Below, piece by piece: positions 1 through 6,452 of a stretch of DNA of 12,768 bases (the first letter of the stretch is position 1; every line of letters begins with the position of its first letter). The notes under the pieces were generated by a model that did not search any database, was not told the DNA's origin, and saw only the letters and a list, made by a program, of their open reading frames with translations. The DNA lies in assembly GCA_902795255.1 (NCBI GenBank), contig CADBKS010000068.1, forward strand, positions 1-12,768, in the 5' to 3' direction. A program made the translations under genes and the position numbers. This stretch comes from an uncultured Chloroflexota bacterium (lineage in GTDB: Bacteria; Chloroflexota; Anaerolineae; Anaerolineales; Anaerolineaceae).

Positions 1-221
1 GCCTGAGACGACATATAAAATTGCGCATCCGCCTGGCTCTTAATGAGATTTACCTGTATTTTACGGATATATCTTTTATTCAATGACCGGTGATGCTGTT
101 TGTACTTCAGCCTTTTAATAATACTAACCCTTTTAACGGAAAAATGTCTTTTTGTCAATATATCATTCATCGCCGGGCAGCGTGATTTTCAGCCTTGTGC
201 CGGACGTTTTGCCCTCACCGT
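1..221. other. Non-coding, AT-rich left end
   Basis: I see no supportable gene here. The stretch is AT-rich with scattered stops in all frames. A TTGTCA hexamer at 152-157 resembles a -35 box but has no -10 at a usable distance, so I do not call a promoter. The promoter of the gene at 470 must lie somewhere in 1-469, but I cannot place it. Confidence 0.5.
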
Positions 222-226
222 GGGGC

Positions 227-255
227 GGGGACAGGCCCACAAGGGGCCGGTCCCC
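227..255. repeat. REP-like imperfect palindrome
   Basis: GGGGAC (227-232) and GGCCC (234-238) pair with GGGCC (244-248) and GTCCCC (250-255), leaving one A-G mismatch and a 5-nt loop. This is an 11-bp GC-rich hairpin in otherwise AT-rich DNA. No T-run follows, so it is not a terminator itself. It resembles REP-type intergenic palindromes. It could also be the body of a small RNA ending at the terminator at 286-315. There is no second copy in this window. Confidence 0.5.
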
Positions 256-285
256 TGCTCACTACCACATTTTTATTGAAAAGTC

Positions 286-315
286 AACCGGCAACATTGC
301 CGGTTTATTTTTTTT
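286..315 (+). terminator. Intrinsic terminator, + strand
   Basis: AACCGGCAA (286-294) and TTGCCGGTT (297-305) form a 9-bp perfect inverted repeat (in practice 8 bp with a 4-nt loop), followed by T-A and eight T residues at 308-315. This is a textbook Rho-independent terminator. No protein gene is visible upstream within the window, so it ends either a gene left of the window or a small non-coding transcript covering about 160-315. Confidence 0.8.
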
Positions 316-346
316 AAAAGGCAGTGTAAACTGGTTTTTAACAGGA

Positions 347-451
347 GGCAGCAGGCAGCAGTCAGCCGGCAGTGTGATGCAGTGTGCTTCGCGCAGCCGG
401 CTGCCGGTTACCGGCTTCCTGCCACTGACGAATGACCAGTGACCAATGACT
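347..451. repeat. Compound array of 7-bp repeats (STRR-like)
   Basis: About fifteen consecutive heptamers keep one 7-nt phase. The first block is GGCAGCA, GGCAGCA, GTCAGCC, GGCAGTG (347-374). Three less regular units follow. The next block is GCCGGCT, GCCGGTT, ACCGGCT (396-416), then one irregular unit. The last block is ACTGACG, AATGACC, AGTGACC, AATGACT (424-451). The array ends directly against the Shine-Dalgarno sequence of the gene at 470. GCAGTGT also occurs at 321, 369 and 379. Heptameric short tandem repeats are known from cyanobacterial genomes; whether this belongs to a comparable family is inference. Confidence 0.7.
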
Positions 452-457
452 AAAGGA

Positions 458-463
458 AGGAGG
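458..463 (+). promoter_or_regulatory. Shine-Dalgarno that sets the start at 470
   Basis: AGGAGG lies 6 nt before the ATG at 470. The same frame has an earlier ATG at 446, but it lies inside the heptamer array and has no ribosome binding site before it, so 470 is preferred. Confidence 0.8.
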
Positions 464-469
464 CATACC

Positions 470-1417
470 ATGGATCCATACGATGATTTTCTGATCGGCG
501 ATATGATGTGTTACATGTCCTATGGCATGGAATGCCTCTCCGAAGCGGAAATGGAGCGGTTCGGGACATCGCTGCCCAGGGAAGTTCACCACACCCCGGA
601 TGAGGTGAAGCGGATCTCCTGTCTGGAGACGCTCCGCGCAACCACGGAAAACCTGAAGCGCTGGCTGAAGGACGGGATGGAGGAGAACCGCTTCGGGCTC
701 CCCTTTGTCCGGACGACGAAGGTGATCATGGACGCCGTGACGACGATCGGCCGCGGACTGGTGACCCTGCATGTGCTGGGTGAAGACCTGTCCGAGGCGC
801 CGATGCAGATCGGCGAACTGCTGGATATCGCCGGCTTTCATTTCAAAAAATGCAGTGACGGCGTCAGGGTCTCCGCCGGGAAAAACCCGACGGTCTGCAC
901 GCGCCTGTTCACCTGTCAGCTGCGCTGGCAGAACCTGATCTTTCGCCTGTACCGGACGCAGGACCGCCTTGAGCATTCCGCTCCGGCAGCGAAACCGGCC
1001 GTAAAGCGATCTGCTGCTTTGTCTGAAAGCAGTTCCATTTCTGCTGCTGCGGAGCCGCCTGCAGGTGCGCTGACCGCGGCTCCGGCCATGAGTCCGCTGC
1101 CGGTTATTTCTTCCGGATCCCTGCCCGAAGAAACGGTGATCACAGCACCGGGCCTGTCCGGCAATATGGTGGACGGCGGTGCCCGTTCCGCAGCGATCCG
1201 GCCTGAAAACGGGCCGGCGGCCGAAGAAAAAGCTGCAGCCGGGAATACAGAGCTGTCTGAACCGGAGGACCTGCAGGAGCAGGAATGCGGGAAAGACATG
1301 GACGATATGGAAGTTTCCCCAATCCTGCGGGATGAAGCGCTGTGGGAGTTCTTCTGCCGCCATACGCTCCCCTGGTCGGAACGGAAAACTGCCCTGTGCA
1401 CGGCTGACACTTCATAG
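470..1417 (+). CDS. Hypothetical protein with folded N-terminus and disordered Ala/Pro/Ser tail
   Basis: I do not recognise this 315-residue protein. Residues 1-165 look like a compact, mostly helical domain that begins with an acidic, Met-rich stretch (DDFLIGDMMCYMSYGM) and contains Cys16, Cys22, Cys51, Cys128, Cys143 and Cys149. Residues 168-265 are low-complexity Ala/Pro/Ser/Glu, typical of a flexible linker. Residues 261-281 are strongly acidic, and a short end containing LWEFFCRHTLPW could be a binding motif. There is no signal peptide or membrane helix, so it is probably cytoplasmic. The start is supported by AGGAGG at 458-463. Its own terminator follows at 1545-1576. It stands alone, convergent with ppaC, so neighbours give no hint of function. 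That it is a real gene is supported by the strong ribosome binding site, the length and the terminator; function is unknown. Confidence 0.75.
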   Translation: MDPYDDFLIGDMMCYMSYGMECLSEAEMERFGTSLPREVHHTPDEVKRISCLETLRATTENLKRWLKDGMEENRFGLPFVRTTKVIMDAVTTIGRGLVTLHVLGEDLSEAPMQIGELLDIAGFHFKKCSDGVRVSAGKNPTVCTRLFTCQLRWQNLIFRLYRTQDRLEHSAPAAKPAVKRSAALSESSSISAAAEPPAGALTAAPAMSPLPVISSGSLPEETVITAPGLSGNMVDGGARSAAIRPENGPAAEEKAAAGNTELSEPEDLQEQECGKDMDDMEVSPILRDEALWEFFCRHTLPWSERKTALCTADTS

Positions 1418-1488
1418 CCGGAGCTCCGGAAATACGGTCCCCGGACACCGAACCGGATGTTTGTAAGCAGCGAAATGTGAATGTTCAG

Positions 1489-1526
1489 AATAAAAAAGCA
1501 AACACCGCGCGGAAAGGAGCGCGCGG
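1489..1526 (-). terminator. Second terminator for ppaC, - strand
   Basis: CCGCGCG (1505-1511) pairs with CGCGCGG (1520-1526) around an 8-nt loop. Read on the minus strand, the hairpin is followed by TGTTTGCTTTTTTA (1504-1491). It would act as a back-up stop for minus-strand transcription that passes the hairpin at 1545-1576. Confidence 0.55.
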
Positions 1527-1544
1527 CGGGATATCTTTGCATTG

Positions 1545-1576
1545 AAAAAAGGGACTGCACAAAGCAGTCCCTTTTT
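1545..1576. terminator. Bidirectional intrinsic terminator
   Basis: GGGACTGC (1551-1558) and GCAGTCCC (1564-1571) form a perfect 8-bp stem with loop ACAAA. It is flanked by A6 on the left and T5 on the right, so a U-run follows the stem on either strand. It sits between the convergent genes 470-1417 (+) and ppaC (-) and can serve both. Confidence 0.85.
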
Positions 1577-1599
1577 CGTCGTATTTTCGAAAAGGCGGA

Positions 1600-3210
1600 T
1601 CAGCCCCACAGGTCCGAGAGTGCTGGGATCACCTGTTTCTTTCTGGACATCACACCCGGGAGAAAAACCATACCGTCCTCCGGCTCCAGGTTGAACGCGT
1701 GGCGGATAATGTCGTCGCTCCCGACGTAAAGCAGGTGGGTCCCTCCGAGCAGAACATCCGTGATCATCAGCATGATGAAGGTGTATTTCCGGTTCTTCAT
1801 CAGCGTGCGGAGAATATCCAGGAAATCCTGCTTCCGGGCGAGAAGGTCATCCGAATCGTAGCTGGTGATCTGGCCGACACCGAATTTTTCTTCAGCAATA
1901 TGGAATTCCTTGAAGTCCCGTGTGACCATCTGGTTCAGGTCCGTGGCGGAATCAAAGTTGTTCTCAAAGAGCGCTTTCCCCAGTTCCTCGATCGTGGCCC
2001 CCGCGATCCTTGCCAGCCGTTCGGCCATGGCGATATCGCGTTTGGTGCAGGTCGGGGATTTGAACATGACCGTGTCCGAAAGGATCGCGCCGAGCATCAG
2101 TCCAGCGAGTTTCCTGGAAGGAACGACGCCGTGTTCCTGATACATATATGCAATGATCGTCGTGGTGCTGCCGACCGGTTCGTTGCGCATGCGGATCGGC
2201 TGCAGGGTCTGGATATCAGCCAGCCGGTGGTGATCAATGATCTCAAGGATCTCCGCTTCATTCAGACCGGGAACAGCCTGCGCCATTTCATTGTGGTCCA
2301 CCAGAACGACCTGTTTGCGTTTCGGGCGCATCAGATGATAGCGGGAAAGCATACCGATCACTTTTTCCTGGTCGTCCAGTACCGGATAGTAAATATCCCG
2401 CCGGTCGGTCATTTTGTCCCGGATTTCATCAACGTAATCCTTCAGGTGGAAGCAGGTCACCTTTTCCGTGACACAGTGGCCGGATATGGGAACGGCCTGA
2501 ATAATCTGGCTGGAGGTGTAGCGCGCGTCAAAGGGTGTGGAGATGATGCAGGTGCTGCCCGGATCGGCGATCCAGGCAGGGTCGATCTCGGTCTGACAGA
2601 TGATCAGACATTCGACACCGAAGTCCAGCGCCTTTCGGATCATGTCCGGCTGGCTTCCGCAGATGACGATGCTTTGTTTTTTATGGAAAGGCATTTCTTC
2701 GTAATCCTGCGGGAGCGCGACGATGATATCGCCCGAGATCGTCTCTTTTTCGTGCACATCGGAGATCAGCCGGCCTTCCAGGACGCTCATGAGGTTGAAA
2801 ATCGGGACGTTTTCCACATAGCCATCCTCATTGGCCTTCATGTAGAATTCCGTGATATCACCGGCTGAAAGCATCCCGTAAAGTGTTCCGTCTTCGTTGA
2901 TCACCGGAAGATTGGAAAAACCCTGTTCCTGAATGACGGTCCAGGCCCGGTCGATCGGTACGGTGGAATTCAGCGCGGGAGGTGTGTCGTAATCCAGATC
3001 GCCGACCTGGGTACGGACGTTCCGCAGCCGTGCCGGTGCGTCAAACCCGAAATAGTCCAGGATCCGCTGGGTCTCATCATTGATATGGTCCAGATGGACG
3101 GGGATGTAATTTCGGTCCCCGAGCGCGTTCCGCAGCGACGCATAGGACATCGCAGCGATAACAGAATCCGTATCCGGGTTACGGTGCCCGGTTACAAATA
3201 TCTCGTTCAT
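1600..3210 (-). CDS. ppaC: Manganese-dependent inorganic pyrophosphatase, CBS/DRTGG type
   Basis: Family II inorganic pyrophosphatase (EC 3.6.1.1), 536 residues, hydrolysing cytoplasmic PPi to phosphate. The DHH-type catalytic domain is visible as GHRNPDTDS at 8-16 (metal ligands H9, D13, D15), DHN at 305-307, the DHH motif at 326-328 and GSTTT at 347-351. The C-terminal DHHA2 domain carries SRKKQ at 522-526, the substrate-binding motif. Between about residues 65 and 300 sits a regulatory insert: a first CBS repeat (about 70-125), a DRTGG-like region (about 150-240) and a second CBS repeat (about 245-295). Plain family II enzymes are about 310 residues, so this is the long form. In characterised members the insert binds adenine nucleotides, with AMP/ADP inhibiting and ATP or diadenosine polyphosphates activating; that is family knowledge. 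GGAGG at 3216-3220 sets the ATG at 3210; an upstream in-frame TTG is rejected. It is monocistronic with its own promoter. Confidence 0.95.
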   Translation of the reverse strand: MNEIFVTGHRNPDTDSVIAAMSYASLRNALGDRNYIPVHLDHINDETQRILDYFGFDAPARLRNVRTQVGDLDYDTPPALNSTVPIDRAWTVIQEQGFSNLPVINEDGTLYGMLSAGDITEFYMKANEDGYVENVPIFNLMSVLEGRLISDVHEKETISGDIIVALPQDYEEMPFHKKQSIVICGSQPDMIRKALDFGVECLIICQTEIDPAWIADPGSTCIISTPFDARYTSSQIIQAVPISGHCVTEKVTCFHLKDYVDEIRDKMTDRRDIYYPVLDDQEKVIGMLSRYHLMRPKRKQVVLVDHNEMAQAVPGLNEAEILEIIDHHRLADIQTLQPIRMRNEPVGSTTTIIAYMYQEHGVVPSRKLAGLMLGAILSDTVMFKSPTCTKRDIAMAERLARIAGATIEELGKALFENNFDSATDLNQMVTRDFKEFHIAEEKFGVGQITSYDSDDLLARKQDFLDILRTLMKNRKYTFIMLMITDVLLGGTHLLYVGSDDIIRHAFNLEPEDGMVFLPGVMSRKKQVIPALSDLWG

Positions 3211-3215
3211 AATGT

Positions 3216-3220
3216 CCTCC
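3216..3220 (-). promoter_or_regulatory. Shine-Dalgarno that sets the ppaC start
   Basis: GGAGG on the minus strand lies 5 nt before the ATG at 3210. The longest open frame would start at a TTG at 3222 that overlaps this motif, so that start is unlikely. Confidence 0.8.
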
Positions 3221-3251
3221 AAACAGGGGAAATTTTTTAAAACCCTCTAAG

Positions 3252-3257
3252 ATTATA
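3252..3257 (-). promoter_or_regulatory. ppaC promoter -10 box
   Basis: A perfect TATAAT on the minus strand sits about 42 bp upstream of the ppaC ATG, just downstream of the MATE terminator. The hexamer at the -35 spacing (CATCAG) matches consensus poorly. Transcription would start near 3245 and give a leader of about 35 nt. Together with the terminator at 3301-3326 this separates ppaC from the MATE gene. Confidence 0.55.
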
Positions 3258-3300
3258 ACCTGAATTTTCCGGATCTGATGAGAGAAAGGTTAGAGAAACG

Positions 3301-3326
3301 AAACAGGCCGGAACCCCGGCCTGTTT
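3301..3326 (-). terminator. Terminator after the MATE gene
   Basis: AAACAGGCCGG (3301-3311) and CCGGCCTGTTT (3316-3326) form a perfect 11-bp stem with a 4-nt loop. On the minus strand the stem ends in TTT and is followed by CGTTTCTCT, a weak U-tract. It lies 32 bp past the MATE stop codon. Confidence 0.7.
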
Positions 3327-3358
3327 ACGGATGGCTTGTATTGGCTGATCCGGTCCGC

Positions 3359-4753
3359 TCAGCCGAGCTCACGGTAAGTCTGCCGGATCATAAAAAACGC
3401 GATGATAAAGGTCAGCAGGTCCGAAAGCGGCATGGAGTACAGCACCCCGTCCAGTCCGAAAAAGACGGGCAGCAGCAGGGCGAATCCGACCCCGAAGACG
3501 ACTTCCCGGATCATTGAAAGGGAGGTAGAAGCGGCGCCTTTGCCCATTGCCTGAAGAAAGATGAAGCAGGCTTTGTTGATGCAGGCAAAGACGATCATGC
3601 AGAGGTAAACACGGAAGGCCTTTATGGCGAATTCTGTGTAATAGACGCTTTCATTCGCTGCACCGAAGATCCCGATGAGCTGGCGGGGCAGCAGTTCGAC
3701 GATCAGCAGCGCAATGAAACCGACCGCGGCTTCGGCTTTCAGCAGCTTTGTGAAAAGTTCCTTTACGCGTCCGTGCAGTCCGGCTCCCATATTGAACCCG
3801 ACGACGGGAATACAGCCGGCTGCCATTCCGACCACGATGGAGATCACGATTTGGAAGAACTTCATGACGATCCCCACGACAGCCATCGGGATCTGCGCGT
3901 ACTGTTCCTGCCCGAATACGGGATCCATGGCGCCGTACTTCCGGATCATATTATTGATGGCTGCCATTGCGGCTACCAGTGAGATTTGGGAAAGGAATGA
4001 CGTCATCCCGAGCAGCAGGCTTTGCCGTATGATCGCTCCGTCCGGTCTGAAATCGGACCTGCAGGGTTTGATATGCTTCATTCGGAGAACATATAGTATG
4101 GCCAGAACCGCGGTGACAAACTGCCCGAGGATCGTGGCAAGCGCCGCTCCCATCATGCCCCATTTGCAGGCAAAAATGAAGACCGGATCCAGAACGATGT
4201 TGACTGCAGCTCCGGCAAGGGTGGAGATCATGGCGAATTTCGGATCTCCGTCCGCACGGATGACCGGATTCATTGCCTGCCCGAACATATAGAACGGGAT
4301 CCCGAGACTGATCCAGAAGAAGTATTCTTTGGAATGTCTGAAGGTCTCCGCGTTGACGGTTCCGCCGAACATGGTCAGGATCGCTTCGCTGAAGATCAGA
4401 TAGACCGCGGTGATGATCAGACTGCAGATCACGGTCAGCAGGATCGCATTCCCGACCGATTTTTTAGCGTCCTGAGACCGGGCTTTCCCGAGGCTGATAC
4501 TGACAAAGGCACAGCACCCGTCGCCGATCATCACTGCGGCGGCCAGTGCGATGACCGTCAGCGGAAAGACTACGGTGTTCGCGGCATTCCCGTACGAGCC
4601 GAGATAAGCTGCGTTTGCAATGAAGATCTGGTCGACAATATTATACAGTGCTCCGACCAGAAGGGAGATGATGCACGGTACGGCGTACCGCCGCATCAGT
4701 TTGCCGACCGGCTCTTCGCCGAGAAAACGGTTCATATCTTTTTGTTGTTCCAT
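3359..4753 (-). CDS. MATE-family multidrug/cation antiporter
   Basis: A 464-residue polytopic membrane protein of the MATE family, which exports drugs or organic cations in exchange for Na+ or H+. The length and about twelve hydrophobic segments fit the usual 450-470 residue, 12-helix fold. The stretch NPVIRADGDPKFAMIS followed by GAAVNIVLDPVFIF is a hallmark of the MepA-like branch. The substrate cannot be read from sequence. The start is the least certain in the window: ATG 4753 begins MEQQKDMNRFLGEE, a natural MATE N-terminus, but the nearest SD-like GGAG is 13 nt away. The in-frame extension to 4834 would run through a terminator hairpin and lacks a ribosome binding site, so it is rejected. 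ATG 4735 (MNRFLGEE) is an alternative. The gene is divergent from fumC, and its leader holds two terminator-like hairpins that suggest attenuation. Confidence 0.9.
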   Translation of the reverse strand: MEQQKDMNRFLGEEPVGKLMRRYAVPCIISLLVGALYNIVDQIFIANAAYLGSYGNAANTVVFPLTVIALAAAVMIGDGCCAFVSISLGKARSQDAKKSVGNAILLTVICSLIITAVYLIFSEAILTMFGGTVNAETFRHSKEYFFWISLGIPFYMFGQAMNPVIRADGDPKFAMISTLAGAAVNIVLDPVFIFACKWGMMGAALATILGQFVTAVLAILYVLRMKHIKPCRSDFRPDGAIIRQSLLLGMTSFLSQISLVAAMAAINNMIRKYGAMDPVFGQEQYAQIPMAVVGIVMKFFQIVISIVVGMAAGCIPVVGFNMGAGLHGRVKELFTKLLKAEAAVGFIALLIVELLPRQLIGIFGAANESVYYTEFAIKAFRVYLCMIVFACINKACFIFLQAMGKGAASTSLSMIREVVFGVGFALLLPVFFGLDGVLYSMPLSDLLTFIIAFFMIRQTYRELG

Positions 4754-4770
4754 GGTTACTGTTCTGCTCC

Positions 4771-4806
4771 AAATAAAAAAGCGCACGGCATTCCGCTGCC
4801 GTGCGC
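4771..4806 (-). terminator. Intrinsic terminator just upstream of the MATE start (candidate attenuator)
   Basis: GCGCACGGCA (4781-4790) and TGCCGTGCGC (4797-4806) form a perfect 10-bp stem with a 6-nt loop. On the minus strand it is followed by TTTTTTATTT. It ends only 17 nt before the MATE ATG. No minus-strand gene lies between it and the divergent fumC, so it can only act on the MATE leader or on antisense read-through from fumC. Confidence 0.8.
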
Positions 4807-4819
4807 CCGGGTTTAATAC

Positions 4820-4864
4820 AAAAACGCGCGGCATTCAACCGGTCTTACGCTTTGTTGCCGCACG
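4820..4864 (-). promoter_or_regulatory. Upstream terminator-like hairpin of the MATE leader
   Basis: On the minus strand CGTGCGGCA (from 4864) pairs with TGCCGCGCG (ending at 4825) with one G-U pair around a 22-nt loop, followed by TTTTT (4824-4820). Its 3' arm and T-run (GAATGCCGCGCGTTTTT) closely match the 3' side of the downstream hairpin (GAATGCCGTGCGCTTTTTT). The arms can cross-pair: the 3' arm of this hairpin matches the 5' arm of the next at 8 of 9 positions. Mutually exclusive folds are therefore possible. Confidence 0.5.
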
Positions 4865-4874
4865 TTGCGTTCTT

Positions 4875-4880
4875 ATATTA
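4875..4880 (-). promoter_or_regulatory. Putative extended -10 of the MATE gene
   Basis: On the minus strand TGGTAATAT reads as an extended -10 (TGn plus TAATAT). The -35 position (AAGTAA) is poor, as is common with extended -10 promoters. The start near 4868 would put both leader hairpins at the very 5' end of a transcript leader of about 115 nt. Confidence 0.45.
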
Positions 4881-4944
4881 CCACGGTTTGGCCTGCTTTA
4901 CTTCTGAAAAAGTGACACCATGGTCCCCTTTGCTGCCGGTGATG

Positions 4945-4950
4945 TATAAT
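4945..4950 (+). promoter_or_regulatory. fumC promoter -10 box
   Basis: A perfect TATAAT lies 50 bp upstream of the fumC ATG. No good -35 is seen at 16-18 bp spacing (GGTCCC). Transcription would start near 4957. The leader carries a small hairpin, CCGGG-CAG-CCCGG (4962-4974), before the ribosome binding site AAGGAG at 4985-4990. Confidence 0.5.
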
Positions 4951-4999
4951 TGCTGTACAAACCGGGCAGCCCGGCCCTGAAAAGAAGGAGAAAAGCGCA

Positions 5000-6364
5000 A
5001 TGGAGTACAGGATCGAACATGACTCAATGGGAGAGATGAAAGTTCCTGCGGATAAGTATTGGGGAGCCCAGACACAGCGGAGTTATCAGAACTTCCGGAT
5101 CGGTATTGAAAAGATGCCGGAGGAGATCATTTCGGCTTTCGCGGTCCTGAAGAAATCCGCCGCGCTGGCCAATTTCAGGCTTGGCAGGCTTGAGAAAGAA
5201 AAGCTTGAGGCCATCTGCAGGGCTGCAGATGAGATCCTGGACGGGAAACTGAAGGATAATTTCCCGCTCGCGGTCTGGCAGACGGGCAGCGGGACACAGT
5301 CCAATATGAATGTCAACGAAGTCATCGCCAACCGCGGCAACGAGATCGCCGGCAAAAAACTGCTGCATCCGAATGATGATGTCAACCGTTCCCAGAGTTC
5401 GAATGATACTTTCCCGACCGCGATGCATATTGCCGCAGTCACGGAACTGAACCGGAAACTGCTGCCTGCCGCGGAGAAGCTGATCGCTGCTTTCAGAAAG
5501 CTTGAAGCCGAAAATGAGGGGATCGTTAAATCCGGCAGAACGCACCTGCAGGATGCCGTTCCGATCAGCTTTTCACAGGAGATCAGCGGGTGGCGGAATA
5601 TGGTGGAAGTCTGTGCGGATCAGATCCGGACCGCGATGCCCGGGATCTCGAGACTGGCACTTGGCGGCACCGCTGTCGGGACCGGCCTGAATGCCCCGGA
5701 GGGATTCGCTGAAGAAGCTGCGAAGGCAGTCTCCGAACTGACCGGCTTCCCTTTCGAAACGGCTCCGAACAAGTTCCATTCACTGACCTCCAAAGATGAG
5801 CTTGTGTTCATGCACGGCGCGCTGAAGGCTCTTGCCGCGAATCTGATGAAGATCGCTAATGATATCCGCTGGCTGGCAAGCGGACCGCGGGACGGCCTGG
5901 GGGAGATCCGCATTCCGGCCAATGAACCCGGAAGTTCCATTATGCCCGGAAAGGTCAATCCGACCCAGTGCGAGGCGATGACGATGGTCTGTGTCCAGGT
6001 GATCGCGAATGATACGGCGGTCGCTTTCGCTGCATCACAGGGAAACTTTGAGCTGAACGTCTTTATGCCGGTTCTGATCTATAACTTCCTGCAGTCGGTC
6101 CGGCTGCTTGCCGACGCAATGTGTTCCTTTACGGATCACTGTGTCAGCGGACTCACTGCCGACCGGGAGAAGATGCATCATAATCTGTACAATTCGCTGA
6201 TGCTGGTCACGGCTCTGAACCCCTATATCGGGTATGATAACGCGGCCAAAACCGCGAAGCTGGCATTTGCGGAGAATATTTCTCTCCGTGAGGCCTGTCT
6301 GAAGCTCGGCTTCATGAGCGCTGAAGCGTTTGATGAGGTCTTTCATCCGGAGCAGATGATATAA
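5000..6364 (+). CDS. fumC: Class II fumarate hydratase
   Basis: Iron-independent fumarase (EC 4.2.1.2), 454 residues, converting fumarate and L-malate reversibly in the cytoplasm; the active form is a homotetramer. Family signatures in order are TGSGTQSNMNVNEV (95-108), SSNDTFPT (133-140), the SGRTHLQDA segment (178-186) with catalytic-site His182, and the superfamily loop GSSIMPGKVNP (311-321) with the catalytic Ser in the SS pair and Lys318. Thr at TGSGTQ and the N-terminal IEHDSMGEMKVP favour fumarase over aspartase or argininosuccinate lyase. Length is normal (about 455-465). AAGGAG at 4985-4990 lies 9 nt before the ATG. No other TCA-cycle gene is adjacent. The gene is divergent from MATE and convergent with secF, with which it shares a terminator. 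Confidence 0.96.
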   Translation: MEYRIEHDSMGEMKVPADKYWGAQTQRSYQNFRIGIEKMPEEIISAFAVLKKSAALANFRLGRLEKEKLEAICRAADEILDGKLKDNFPLAVWQTGSGTQSNMNVNEVIANRGNEIAGKKLLHPNDDVNRSQSSNDTFPTAMHIAAVTELNRKLLPAAEKLIAAFRKLEAENEGIVKSGRTHLQDAVPISFSQEISGWRNMVEVCADQIRTAMPGISRLALGGTAVGTGLNAPEGFAEEAAKAVSELTGFPFETAPNKFHSLTSKDELVFMHGALKALAANLMKIANDIRWLASGPRDGLGEIRIPANEPGSSIMPGKVNPTQCEAMTMVCVQVIANDTAVAFAASQGNFELNVFMPVLIYNFLQSVRLLADAMCSFTDHCVSGLTADREKMHHNLYNSLMLVTALNPYIGYDNAAKTAKLAFAENISLREACLKLGFMSAEAFDEVFHPEQMI

Positions 6365-6368
6365 ATAA

Positions 6369-6401
6369 CCGGGGCAGCGATCTTACGATCCGCTGCCCCG
6401 G
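6369..6401. terminator. Shared terminator between fumC and secF
   Basis: CCGGGGCAGC (6369-6378) pairs with GCTGCCCCGG (6392-6401), and the stem extends inward through GATC/GATC (6379-6382, 6387-6390) with one bulged C. It begins 4 bp after the fumC stop. The + side is followed by CCGTTTATC and the - side by TTATTTATAT, so U-tracts are weak on + and fair on -. Its placement between convergent genes supports bidirectional use. Confidence 0.75.
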
Positions 6402-6452
6402 CCGTTTATCAGCAGTATCCGTCAGGCAGGCAAATGTCCTGCCCGGCGTGAA

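Noticed and set aside
152..442. A 96-codon open frame on the + strand
   Set aside because: It runs through the REP-like hairpin, the terminator and the heptamer array, has no ribosome binding site, and its product is low complexity. Better explained as non-coding DNA.
347..451. CRISPR array
   Set aside because: The units are 7 bp with no spacers of 30-40 bp, and no cas genes are present. It is a short tandem repeat array.
1699..2868. A 389-codon open frame on the + strand
   Set aside because: It is fully antisense to the well-supported pyrophosphatase gene and is a shadow produced by its codon bias; no family motif is visible.
4334..4816. Open frame of 160 codons on the + strand inside the MATE gene
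   Set aside because: Antisense to the MATE coding region, with no ribosome binding site and a highly charged, unfamiliar product.
4754..4834. N-terminal extension of the MATE protein by 27 residues
   Set aside because: It would be encoded by the terminator hairpin and U-run, has no ribosome binding site, and MATE proteins normally begin close to the MEQQKDMNRFLGEE segment.
4771..4864. Terminators belonging to a gene upstream of MATE on the minus strand
   Set aside because: The neighbouring DNA on that side is fumC on the opposite strand and its promoter region; secF ends earlier at its own terminator. An upstream donor gene is therefore unlikely.
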